Source: Zizania palustris
Taxonomy: Eukaryota; Streptophyta; Magnoliopsida; Poales; Poaceae
Reading direction: 5' to 3'
Length of the DNA: 64,000 nt
NCBI GenBank assembly: GCA_019279435.1
Contig: JAAALK010000289.1
Location: 50,843,164 to 50,907,163, forward strand
A program made the translations under genes and the position numbers. The notes beneath the pieces were generated by a model, which was not told the origin of the DNA, made no database searches, and saw only the letters and a program-made list of their open reading frames with translations. Positions 34,770 to 44,438 of the stretch are shown here, piece by piece; the first letter of the stretch is position 1, and every line of letters begins with the position of its first letter.

Positions 34770-35812
34770 ATCCCTATCAACTACTACGTTATGGAGGCTA
34801 AAAGGTCACACACACTCAAGATTTTTACCAAACTCTTACAAGTTCTTACCAAGCAATACAGGAAGTGACGACATCCGCAAACACAAAAAACTTCTGAAGA
34901 ATGGTGTATCAATTCTTTGTTGCTAGCCCTGTAGAGTAATAACCAAGTATGTGGAGATATATGTAGACAAAGATGCTAATAAAGGAAATACTAGAACTAC
35001 ATTAGTCAATGTAAGTTGAATAATCATTCAAAGTCAGTACTGTGCTGGTCCTACGCTAGAACATACTAGAGACATGAGCCTAGACACAAACGATACCACC
35101 AAACCTACAAAGGTAGAACTAGCTTTCCTCTTTCTCCACTTTTTTATTCTCCTTTTTTTATTCTGCTCCCTTTTTTTGGGTGCGGCTTTTTTAGCACCTT
35201 TATGTCTGTTTTCTTCTCCTTTTTTCTCCATTTTTTATAACAGCAAATGTAAGTCTTAGTATAAACAAAATCTCACTTCAAGACTCCTGAACTTGTATGA
35301 TACAAAATAGAAAGGAAACGACCAAATCTGAAGTTAACTCTAAAAGGAGAATTAAATATATCGTTGTTATATTTCCAAAAAGTATCTAAACTCTTCAATC
35401 GAAGTTTGCATGTGCGAGATATGATAGTTTTATTAACAACTGCACAACGTGCCTGAATCTAGTCTTTAATTACAATAAACCAAAACTAACTCCAATTTTA
35501 TATATAATCGAAAACTAAGGGATAAAAACACCCTAACACTTGATAAACAGATCTGACACGGTGGTAAAAAAGGTGATAAGAACTCAAAACTCTAAATGAA
35601 CTAGACGATAAAACCAGCAACTAGACACAACGATGCAACCAAAAAACTCAACAAACCCTAACTAAGCAGTACTAGTAAAAGGCTCAAAATGTTTTGGAAT
35701 ATGGGACTGATCTAATCTACTATATTTTTTTTGGATTTTTTGGACTGTAGGAAAAACAATTACGGTAAAAACAGGGAGTCTCTCACCGATCAACCTTTCT
35801 TCTAATACCACT
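34770..35812 (-). other. Leader and primer site of family A
   Basis: This non-coding, partly T-rich leader ends at a probable primer site. The minus strand at 35796-35810 reads AGTGGTATTAGAAGA, close to the TGGTATCAGAGC of elements 1 and 2 and directly next to the LTR tip at 35813. The leader has blocks resembling the element 1 leader near the primer site (for example ttggactgtagg against tctggactctagg). Confidence 0.55.
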
Positions 35813-36176
35813 TGATGAGGGTGAGGGTGTACCATTCTTTCGATGAGAGGGATAGATTCGATTGAGGATGGAGATGATGTTGATGATTCGATACAAGTGA
35901 AGAGCCACACAACTCAACTTTATCACAAGGAATAGCATCAAAATCATATCGTGACAAAGGAAGTTCAGAAATAGGTTCCACTAATGTTTGCTTTAAATTA
36001 GTATGATAAGTGGATAAATGTGGTTCAGAATAAGCATACTCACCTTGATTCATCTCATTATTACCTTTAGCAGCTTAAAAAACTAATGGGTCGTCTACCT
36101 TCTCAAGTGATGGAATCAGCACAGTAACCATCTTGTTTTCCTTATTTAGGCTTGTGCTATGCATATTCTGCAAAAA
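35813..36176 (-). repeat. LTR tip joined to internal sequence of family A
   Basis: The first about 80 bp match the start of the LTR at 9867. The sequence then jumps at 35889-35893 to A internal ORF sequence matching 11376-11640. This shows a second truncation and fusion event of the same kind as at 11822. Confidence 0.65.
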
Positions 36177-36466
36177 TGTGTTTAAGCAATTGGTATGCGA
36201 AGACTTCGTGAATTAAAAAATTCAAGGAGAGCAATCTTCTAAAGATATATTATATTTACGATCATCAGATCGTTTAAATTGCACTCTTTTTCTCTTTATA
36301 AGTTTTATTCTCAACTTTTCTTATAAAGGTTTTTAATGAGGCAATATTAATATAAGATCATTATATAATAGATTTTCTCCAAAAAAATTTCTCACGGGGT
36401 TTTTGCAGGAGTTTTTCAAGATATATGATATCAATCATATTATTAAAGGATTCGTTTAAGCGGGAG
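36177..36466 (+). pseudogene. 3' end of copia pol and untranslated tail
   Basis: The plus frame reads AIGMRRLRELKNS, the typical end of grass copia polyproteins (IGMRRLRDL type), after an in-frame TAA. An AT-rich tail and a purine tract (aagcgggag) lead to the LTR at 36467. It is probably the other end of the copia element seen at 9562-9866; the RT C-terminal and RNase H parts between them are missing. Confidence 0.6.
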
Positions 36467-36718
36467 TGTTGAGAATTTATCTCATCAACGATATGCAGTG
36501 CATTGGTTGGCAACCGCCTACATGCTGGGGTGCCTCCATGCATCGTGTCCAGCGCAGTGCAACTGCATGTGTCCCTTCACTTCTTTGTCACATCCCTTCT
36601 CTTTCTATAAATACTCGTTGTATTATTCAAATCAATGATCAATAAAGATTTAGAATTTTACTTTCTTGTATCCTCTTGTGTTTGTCTTGGTTTCAGGTTT
36701 TCAGTTAATTTGTGCCCA
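36467..36718 (+). repeat. Copia LTR (3')
   Basis: It begins TGTTGAGAAT right after the purine tract. It contains a TATA box (tctataaatactcg, about 36603-36616) and ends about tgtgccca at 36718, next to the element 2 target duplication. The right end is uncertain, because element 2 may lie inside the LTR. Confidence 0.5.
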
Positions 36719-36723
36719 CCCTT

Positions 36724-37915
36724 TGATGGGGGACTGGTCCCGATCTTCCGCTAGGTAAAGGATAAACTTGGGTTGGTGGAGAATCTCGACATTGGCGATC
36801 CAAGGCTCCGGTCCGGCGGATCAAAACCTTGCAATCGTTACACCACTGTCTCCGTTGGTTATCAACCACGCAGAACGTGATTGACCTCGCCATGAAGGCT
36901 AATTCCTGCAAGCGAATCCAAGAACACAAGCAAGAACAGGAAAGATACAAATCGAATGCCAAATCACGGACAAACGAAGATAAGGTGAGGTTTCACAAAC
37001 GCCAATGCAGCAGCCAATCGGTCCGGTGTAAGAGGCGGGATCTAAACACAACAGTGTAGATGCAAACAAAGCAAAACCTCACCCTAAAGGCGGCTGGATG
37101 AGTTATATAGGGCGTGGGCAACCTGTGGAAGGTGAACAGACTCAGACTATGGGCTAGAAGGCGAACAGACTTGGACTATGGGCCAACACGGCCCAGTTCT
37201 GTCATGCAGGACTGTTTTAATCACACAGATCGACTCGAGACTCCAAATGAGACGAAACCAACGGCAAACGATCCGTCTTCTCCTCAGCTTTCCAAAAAGT
37301 CAAAGAACGCGCCAATCGGACTTCGTATGAGGAAGTTATGCCCATTTTGGTGCATGGTGGTCGATGTAGTCCGAACCAGCGAAATCTTGACTACAAAACA
37401 TCCGTGCGACTTCGTCTTCAACTCCAACTCTTCTATTACATCTCCCATGTTCCTAAGCAACAAAATATCACTAGAATTCAGTAGCATCCCATCCAAACAA
37501 ATATAATCAAAATTGCTAAGGAAAGAATTAACCTCATGGTTCAAGCGACGGGCACGGTTCTCCTCAGCTTTCCAAAAAGTCAAAGAACGCGCCAATCGGA
37601 CTTCGTATGAGGAAGTTATGCCCATTTTGGTGCATGGTGGTAGATGTAGTCCGAACCAGCGAAATCTTGACTTCAAAACATCCGTGCGACTTCGTCTTCA
37701 ACTCCAACTCTTCTATTCCATCTCCCATGTTCCTAAGCAACAAAATATCACTAGAATTCAGTAGCATCCCGTCCAAACAAATATAATCAAAATTGCTAAG
37801 GAAAGAATTAACCTCATGGTTCAAGCGACGGGCACGGGCGCGTGTGATTGGTCCTTGTAGTTGATTTGTAGGTGGAGGCTCCATGTGTGTATCATGTGAA
37901 GTGATGTCCTCATCA
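36724..37915 (-). repeat. 3' LTR of element 2 with internal 280-bp duplication
   Basis: The 1192-bp LTR equals the 912-bp partner LTR plus a 280-bp tandem duplication (37279-37558 and 37559-37838). The polypurine tract on the minus strand (complement of tcctccccctcttga) abuts it at 37916. Confidence 0.92.
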
Positions 37916-38380
37916 TCCTCCCCCTCTTGAATTGGAGTCGTCCTCGACTCAAGCTCATCGTCAGCTCCCAAATAGGGTTTTAAATCATCAGCACGGGGTA
38001 TCAATTTAAACTTTCTCAAATCAGGAAAACGATCCTTGCGCAAGTACAACCAAACAAGATCTCCTGGTTTGAAAAACATCTTCTTTCTTCCTTTATTTGT
38101 ATTTTGAGCAAAATAGCGTGCATCCTTTTCTATAACTTCCTTGGTCTTCAGATGCATAGCTTTCACAAACTCTGCACGCTTAGTTGCCTCCATGTTTGCT
38201 CTCTCTTGAAAAGGAAGTGGCAGCAAATCAAGTGGTGTGATTGGCTTAAAACCATACACCACTTCAGACGGGCACAATTGTGTTGTTGAGTGGACAGCTC
38301 TATTGTATGCAAATTCAACATGTGGAAGACAGTCCTCCCATTCTTTCAAGTTCTTCTTAATCATTGTTCGCAGCACAAGT
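37564..38380 (-). pseudogene. Integrase C-terminal part of element 2, reading into the LTR
   Basis: The minus frame (KKNLKEWEDCLPHVEFAYNR, then KMFFKPGDLVWLYL and DLKPYLGADDELESR) continues across the polypurine tract into the LTR (MEPPPTNQLQGPITRARARR) before it stops. In a parental copy this would be in frame with the rest of pol. Here a deletion at about 38380 has removed the catalytic Glu region and shifted the frame. A further in-frame deletion lies near 37986. Confidence 0.8.
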
Positions 38381-39706
38381 TGTTGAAAACAGCAATTTTG
38401 TGCCAAGCTTGGCCCACATTGTCTTCCAAAAGTAACTCATAAACTTCACATCATGATCTGAAATAATGGTTCTAGGCATCCCATGCAATCTCACAATTTC
38501 CCTGAAAAATAAATCAGCAATATGTGAAGCATCGTTGGTCTTGTGACAGGGAATAAAGTGTGCCATTTTAGAAAACCTATCCACTCTTACAAATATGGAG
38601 TCTCTCCCCCTCTTTGTCCTAGGCAATCCCACAATAAAGTCCATGCTAATATCTTCCCAAGGTGCACTAGAAACAGGAAGTGGAGTATACAAACCATATG
38701 GGTTAAGTTTGGACTTAGCTTTATGGTATGTGGCACAACGCTGCACAAATCGTTCAACATCTCTCCGCATCTTTAGCCAATAAAAATTATTGGACAGCAG
38801 GGCCAAAGTCTTTTCTCTCCCAAAATGCTCCATTAATCGACCGCCATGTGATTCCTGCAACAACAACAAACGTACGGACGAATTGGAGTCGGGTAGCTGA
38901 AGTAGAGGTGCACGTGTAAGGCGATCCTTGAGTGTGGCCAAAGCTTGTTCTTGTGCTGGCTCCCAAGTAGAAGTAACTCCCTTCTTGGTCAACTCAGGTA
39001 AAGGGCCGGCTATGGTGCTGAAATCTTTCACAAAACGCCGGTAGAAACCTGCAAGACCAAGAAAACTACGTACTGCAAGGTTAGTTTTAGTTGCATGCAT
39101 GACACATCCTTTCAGATTAATAACTTGTGATGAGGAAGGAGAAACAACTTTGTCTTTTTGTTGCCTCGAAAGTGTTTTAGGTACTTGCTGATTTTCAGAA
39201 AGTTGTTTGCTCTTTTGTGCATCCCTAGCACATTTTTCTTGTTCAAATTTCACAATTTCAGCAGGAGTCATAGGAAGCAATGTAACTTTCTTTCCTTTAT
39301 ACATAAATGTGTACTTATTGCTCCTACCATGGTGTGTAGCATCAATATCATATACCCAAGGTCTACCAAGTAATAGAGAACATGCTTGCATTGGTACTAC
39401 ATCAAATTCAGCAACTCCGAAGTATGTACCAATGGAAAATTCGATGTGAGCAGTTTGTGTTACCATGACCTTACCGCTATTGTTGAACCATTGCACGTGG
39501 TAAGGGTGTGGATATGCACGTGTGGAAAGTTGAAGCTTAGTTACCACGTCGAGGCTCACCAAATTGTTGCAACTACCGCTGTCGATGATGACACGCGCAC
39601 GACGGTTATTGACGAGGAAGAAGGTCTGAAATATATTGTTCTGTTGTGCTTGGTTGTCCTGGTCCATGTGAGTGCTCAAGTCACGTTGTACAATAAGTGC
39701 TGCCAT
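38357..39706 (-). CDS. Fused protease/integrase ORF of element 2
   Basis: The ATG at 39706 (MAALIVQRDL) is the gag start Met joined directly to the protease region, so gag with its zinc knuckle is gone. The 449-residue frame has: an intact retropepsin site (VIIDSGSCNNLVS); a jump (NLAVRSFLGLAGFYRRF) that removes the RT core; a second jump (LLQLPDSNSSVRLLLLQE) that removes RNase H; and the integrase finger and core start (FVQRCATYHKAKSK, LPRTKRGRDSIFVRVD, IISDHDVKFMSYF). It ends after LLFSTTC by a frameshift. No stop interrupts it despite three deletions. A function is doubtful, but the protein could be translated. Confidence 0.75.
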   Translation of the reverse strand: MAALIVQRDLSTHMDQDNQAQQNNIFQTFFLVNNRRARVIIDSGSCNNLVSLDVVTKLQLSTRAYPHPYHVQWFNNSGKVMVTQTAHIEFSIGTYFGVAEFDVVPMQACSLLLGRPWVYDIDATHHGRSNKYTFMYKGKKVTLLPMTPAEIVKFEQEKCARDAQKSKQLSENQQVPKTLSRQQKDKVVSPSSSQVINLKGCVMHATKTNLAVRSFLGLAGFYRRFVKDFSTIAGPLPELTKKGVTSTWEPAQEQALATLKDRLTRAPLLQLPDSNSSVRLLLLQESHGGRLMEHFGREKTLALLSNNFYWLKMRRDVERFVQRCATYHKAKSKLNPYGLYTPLPVSSAPWEDISMDFIVGLPRTKRGRDSIFVRVDRFSKMAHFIPCHKTNDASHIADLFFREIVRLHGMPRTIISDHDVKFMSYFWKTMWAKLGTKLLFSTTCAANND

Positions 39707-40891
39707 GTTAGTGAAAAGACAAAACAACAAAGAATAATCCTTATGTAAACAGCTAGGTGGGGTGGTAGATGTGTGGTGGAAGCAATCCGTCAAGCACCTT
39801 ACCCACGCTTGCAAGTGTTCTTACCACGCCGCAATGAGGTAACTGGCCTACAGGTGATGAACCAAGTGGAGGGTGGTGGCAATTGCAAGGAACGAACCTG
39901 TCCTGACCAAGAGAAAGGTGTAGCTTGGAAGGCAAAGTGAGTAGCAAGGATTAGCGATAATAATAACAGTTAAACCAAGTTCAATAAGTATTCCCTAGTA
40001 CTCGTCAAAGTTGCTGGCCTTAGTGCTCCCAAGGTGAAAATTCAAGCAATAGAGGGAAACTATGTGCCCAAAACTCAAATGGAAGCAACACAGGCCAAAT
40101 TCAGCTCTCTACAGATCGGACAAGAGATCGGACAAGGGATCGGACAAGCAGAAATCTGTTACTGCCTCTGATAACTCTGTTACTACCACGGACCGGACAA
40201 GAGTTCGGACAAGAGATCGGACAAGCATAATCTGTTACCTCCGCCGATAATGCTGTTACTACCACTTCTTCTCTTTTTTTTGATTTTTTTTATCTCTTAT
40301 TTTTTTCACTCTATTTTTTTTTGAACAAGGATGACCAGAGATGCAACCACAAAAATTGGCACCTACAATATAGGTGGGATGTGGCTCACAAAAATTCAAA
40401 CAAGTCCGCTGTCCGGCGAGCAAAAACTTTGACCAATTTTTTTCTTTATCTTCCTGATTTTTTTGCGATTCTGGTGAGGGCTAACAGGGGGAACCCGAGT
40501 TAGGGTACTCACCCAAATTGGGTCAGGAACACGCTCAAAAAATTTCAGATTTTTCTGCCAAACGAGCGAAAAGTTATGCCTGTTTTACTGAAAGGGGGTC
40601 ACAAAGACTCGATGTGGAAAACAAATAGGGTTGCGGAAGGGGGGGTTTTTCGGTGGGGAAAATTTTGAGACACAAGAACAACTACTACTCAAACGACACA
40701 GAGGGATGACTAAACCAGCAACAAGACTCGACCAAGAACACGAACTCAACAAAGTTAAAACTGAAATTAAAATCGCAAGGCACAAAGGGGTTCTCGGTGG
40801 GGAATTTTTTTTGGTGCGGTTTTCTGGACTCTGGGTAAAAACAAAAGCAGATCGAGATTACCTAACGGGAAACCTGGGACCTGATACCAAC
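39707..40891 (-). other. Leader and primer site of element 2
   Basis: The leader matches 4624-5780 of element 1. It includes short blocks of the 12-bp repeat (40114-40152, 40194-40228) and the primer site next to the LTR (minus TTGGTATCAGGTCC, 40877-40890, with changed last bases). Confidence 0.75.
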
Positions 40892-41803
40892 TGATGGGGG
40901 ACTGGTCCCGATCTTCCGCTAGGTAAAGGATAAACTTGGGTTGGTGGAGAATCTCAACGTTGGCGATCCAAGGCTCCGGTCTGACGGATTAAAACCTTGC
41001 AATCGTTACACCACTGTCTCCGTTGGTTATCAACCACGCAGAACGTGATTGACCTCGCCACGAAGGCTAATTCCTGCAAGCGAACCCAAGAACACAAGCA
41101 AGAACAGGAAGGATACAAATCGAATGCCAAATCACAGACAAACGAAGATAAGGTGAGGTTTCACAAACGCCAATGCAGCAGCCAATCGGTCCGGTGCAAG
41201 AGGCGGGATCTAAACACAACAGTGTAGATGCAAACAAAGCAAAACCTCACCCTAAAGGCGGCTGGATGAGTTATATAGGGCGTGGGCAACCTGTGGAAGG
41301 TGAACAGACTCAGACTATGGGCTAGAAGGCGAACAGACTTGGACTATGGGCCAACACGGCCCAGTTCTGTCATGCAGGACTGTTTTAATCACACAGATCG
41401 ACTCGAGACTCCAAATGAGCTGAAACCAACGGCAAACGATCCGTCTTCTCCTCAGCTTTCCAAAAAGTCAAAGAACGCGCCAATCGGACTTCGTATGAGG
41501 AAGTTATGCCCATTTTGGTGCATGGTGGTCGATGTAGTCCGAACCAGCGAAATCTTGACTTCAAAACATCCGTGCGACTTCGTCTTCAACTCCAACTCTT
41601 CTATTCCATCTCCCATGTTTCTAAGCAACAAAATATCACTAGAATTCAGTAGCATCCCGTCCAAACAAATATAATCAAAATTGCTAAGGAAAGAATTAAC
41701 CTCATGGTTCAAGCGACGGGCACGGGCGCGTGTGATTGGTCCTTGTAGTTGATTTGTAGGTGGAGGCTCCATGTGTGTATTATGTGAAGTGATGTCCTCG
41801 TCA
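40892..41803 (-). repeat. 5' LTR of element 2
   Basis: The 912-bp LTR runs from TGATGGGGGA to GATGTCCTCGTCA on the plus strand, next to the primer site and followed by the CCCTT target duplication. Confidence 0.92.
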
Positions 41804-41808
41804 CCCTT

Positions 41809-42609
41809 AATAGCCGGTATTGATCAGTATTAGAAGCAGAATAGTGCATCACTTAATACATAAAAGTTTAATTGATGGAATGTTATATATCGATTATTCC
41901 AATTAATACTGGAACGTGTAATTATCATAACGTGTAATTGATAAGCTTAATTTAGATTGTTATACGAGTGCTTAAGTTCTTTTATAATATCTTAGCCCCT
42001 AGGAGGTTATCTAGTAGGCCTCTACTTGAGGATAGGTCAACTGCATCAATTTGAGTCATCCTAACTATAACGTGATGACATAAGACAAAGTAAGAAAACT
42101 TATCAGCAAACTAAACCTAAGCATGTTTGCCTGCCCGGAAGGCCCGTCAACCGGAAGGTTCAGATTACTAGGTTTCGTCCGTTGTTCTCCTCTATGGAAA
42201 TCTCGGTCAGCGTTATATATGGCGCCCATACGTCAGTCAGTCCAATTAATCGTGTCCTCCGTTAATCATGTCTCATCGACCGATCATCTTGGTGTTAGGG
42301 ATTACATTAATCGAATTCAGCTGTGGTATGTCTATCTCTTATATCTCTTAGGGATTTTTACTCTACAAATAAAGGGTCATCTCTACAGTTGTATACAGAG
42401 AAATATGAGCAATAAAAAAGTTTGGCTTTTTCCCTACACATTATGTCTTGTCCGTTATCGCATAACTCTTGATTATGCAGGTAGTAGAGCATTTTTTCAA
42501 CACGTTATCAACACGAATCTCTAAGTGGGGGAAAAAAATGATCTATTGCAATCAACGGTACGTTTGCATTGTATTTTATAGATTAGATCTAATGTACATC
42601 ATGGCCGTA
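41809..42609. other. Unassigned stretch, perhaps LTR/leader of a copia-like element
   Basis: There are no coding domains. Near 42340-42540 a TATA-like and leader-like sequence ends in aacacgttatcaacacg, followed by a purine tract. This resembles the LTR-to-primer-site junction of some grass copia elements. The boundaries are not seen, so this is a guess. Confidence 0.25.
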
Positions 42610-42622
42610 CACTACTACAAAG
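42610..42622. repeat. CACTA terminus
   Basis: The sequence CACTACTACAAAG is the standard plant CACTA terminal motif. The preceding gta (42607-42609) would be the 3-bp target duplication, but the partner end was not found. Confidence 0.75.
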
Positions 42623-42636
42623 CGATATTGTAGCGG

Positions 42637-42978
42637 TGGGCAAAATCGACCTGTAGTGGCGGGCATCCAGTCTGCCACTGCTCTAACGCCACTGCTATCC
42701 CTGGTTAACAGTGGCGGGCAGAGTGCCCGCCACCGCTGTGTCAACAGCAGTGGCGGGCGCGCTGACCTCATCTGCCTGCCACTGCTATTGATAACAGCAG
42801 TAGTGGGCAGATGAGGTCAGCGCGCCCGCCACCACTGTGTCAACAGCAATAACGGGCGCGCTGACCTCATCTGCCCGCCACTACTGTTATCAATAGCAGT
42901 GGCGGGCAGATGATGTCAGCGCGCCCGCCACCACAGTGGTGGCGGGCGCGCTGACATCATCTGCCTGCCACTGCTGTG
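42637..42978. repeat. CACTA subterminal repeats
   Basis: At least eight copies of a word like agcagtggcgggc occur in both orientations, alternating with gcgctgacctcatctgc and its complement, so the region can pair with itself extensively. In En/Spm such repeats bind the element's own protein; the same role here is inference. Confidence 0.8.
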
Positions 42979-43358
42979 TATAACCCATAACAAAGAATGT
43001 TGTGATCCATAATTCACAGTCCCACAAACCAAAACACAGAAATTATATGCTTCACACAGCCATCCACATACACAGCAGCAAAACATCCACATATCCACAT
43101 ACATATCCACAACAGTAACACATCAACACAACAACCATCCATCTCATCAATTTACAAAAATTTACAAAGTTTACATAATATGTTTCACACAGCCATCTAC
43201 ATACACAGAAACAACAACAACAACACATCTCATCAATTTACAAATTTACATTTCATCACACATCAAGTCTAAAAAGTTTACATCTATCAAAATTTCAAAA
43301 TTAACCATTGTTTCACAAATACATGCTCATACGGTTTATGTTTTCTTGGAAGGCCAAC

Positions 43359-44391
43359 TCATATCTTGGTTTGCCTTTTCATTCTTCCGGCCCAATCATA
43401 CAAAGTTGGATGCTTGGCCACTTCACTCTCAGGATCGAACAATGCTCCAAGCTCATGAAGAATCTCATGCATCGTTAAGCGGCACATCCTTGATACGATT
43501 TCGTACATTTGTGATTCTGAGAGTTGGCTCTTCTGGGCAACGGTTGATGGACCTAACGTCTGCATACATAACATATAAGTACATACGCTGCAAGTTATAT
43601 TAGATTAACACACAAGAAATCAACTTACTTCTTTAGTATCCTTAGATACTGTCCGCTCAAACTTTCCTAAGTTATTGCTCATGAAATCACAAGTATAATA
43701 GCCGCAATGCACGGAACCAAGAGATTGTTTGTGACACTTCAAAATAGACAAAGTTAGAACGATATGTAGTTTGGATTTATCAATTGAATTAAGAAATTTA
43801 AAAATATAATATTACCGGATAGTTAGTTCTGATAAGCATATCTTTCGGCCTCTGTGGATCATGTGGGCCACCTAACTTTTCCACGTAGTATTTGTATGCA
43901 CTCTGAATAACATTTAATATATCTTGATATTCTTTTTTGGGTTTGTCGAGCGAGTCGAGCACATAAACCCTTGAGCTCTTTGGGTATATCAGAAGTGCAA
44001 TCCAATGATCACTATCGAAAGAAGTAATATATGATTATGTTAGTTTCATAATCGATAAAATGTGATTAAGTGAATATAGTGGGTATACTTACTTAAAGTT
44101 ATATGCCCCACTTATCATTTCTCTGTCCTTCCATTGATCCATGCACCGCGCAATATACAACGCGACACAACTCCTTTTCTTTTTCTTAAGTGCGTCTTCG
44201 TCTTTATTGAACATCTTTCTTTGAAATTTTTTCTTACCCGCAGTCCAGTACTTGCTATCGTTCTGGTTTAGTATCGGGTTCAACGCACTTTGGCTGATGA
44301 ATGATGGGTTCAAGTACCCATACATATTAGACTCATCACAAATTGAATTACAACTGCATATGTTTTTGAAACAATAGTCAATATAAGACAT
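43359..44391 (-). pseudogene. Ulp1-like cysteine protease exons of the CACTA second gene
   Basis: Coding pieces on the minus strand appear to be separate exons. The order is 44391-44089 (NPILNQNDSKYWTAGKKKF, then SCVALYIARCMDQWKDREMI), about 44015-43820 (HWIALLIYPKSSRVYVLDSL), about 43745-43625 (SLGSVHCGYYTCDFM) and 43574-43359 (ESQMYEIVSRMCRLTMHEIL). The His in HWIALL, the Asp in VLDSL and the Cys in VHCGYY form the expected Ulp1 (C48 family) catalytic order. Ulp1-type proteases cut SUMO-like tags. Such domains are known in grass CACTA and MULE elements, but their role there is not established. The exon ends are estimates. The triad is intact although upstream exons carry stops. Confidence 0.75.
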
Positions 44392-44438
44392 TATTTATTT
44401 TTGCTTTGTATTGACAATGTATAAAGTACTTACATGCA

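Larger units (their letters stand above)
9867..36176 (-). mobile_element. Rearranged non-autonomous gypsy locus (family A), split by B and C
   Basis: With B and C removed, the plus-strand order is: LTR (9867-10813), internal (10814-11821), truncated LTR (11822-12581), internal (12582-12683, 22622-23228, 33855-35812), LTR tip (35813-35893) and internal again (35893-36176). The orientation is minus. LTR ends (TGATGAGGACATCAC on minus), primer site type and leader position resemble elements 1 and 2. The coding part, however, is a gag remnant plus an unrelated ORF, with no RT or integrase. This is the arrangement expected of a non-autonomous partner of a CRM-like family. No matching target duplication was found at the outer ends. 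Confidence 0.65.
36724..41803 (-). mobile_element. CRM-like deletion derivative (element 2), complete with LTRs
   Basis: This 5080-bp element has LTRs at 36724-37915 and 40892-41803 and a perfect 5-bp target duplication CCCTT (36719-36723, 41804-41808). The LTRs differ at about 16 positions by eye over 912 aligned bases, apart from a 280-bp duplication. Compared with element 1 it lacks most of gag, the RT core, most of RNase H and two integrase segments. It cannot move without help in trans. Confidence 0.92.

Noticed and set aside
35074..35259. Hydrophobic plus-strand 61-codon frame as a membrane peptide
   Set aside because: It is a T-rich stretch in the non-coding leader of family A; Leu/Phe richness follows from composition.
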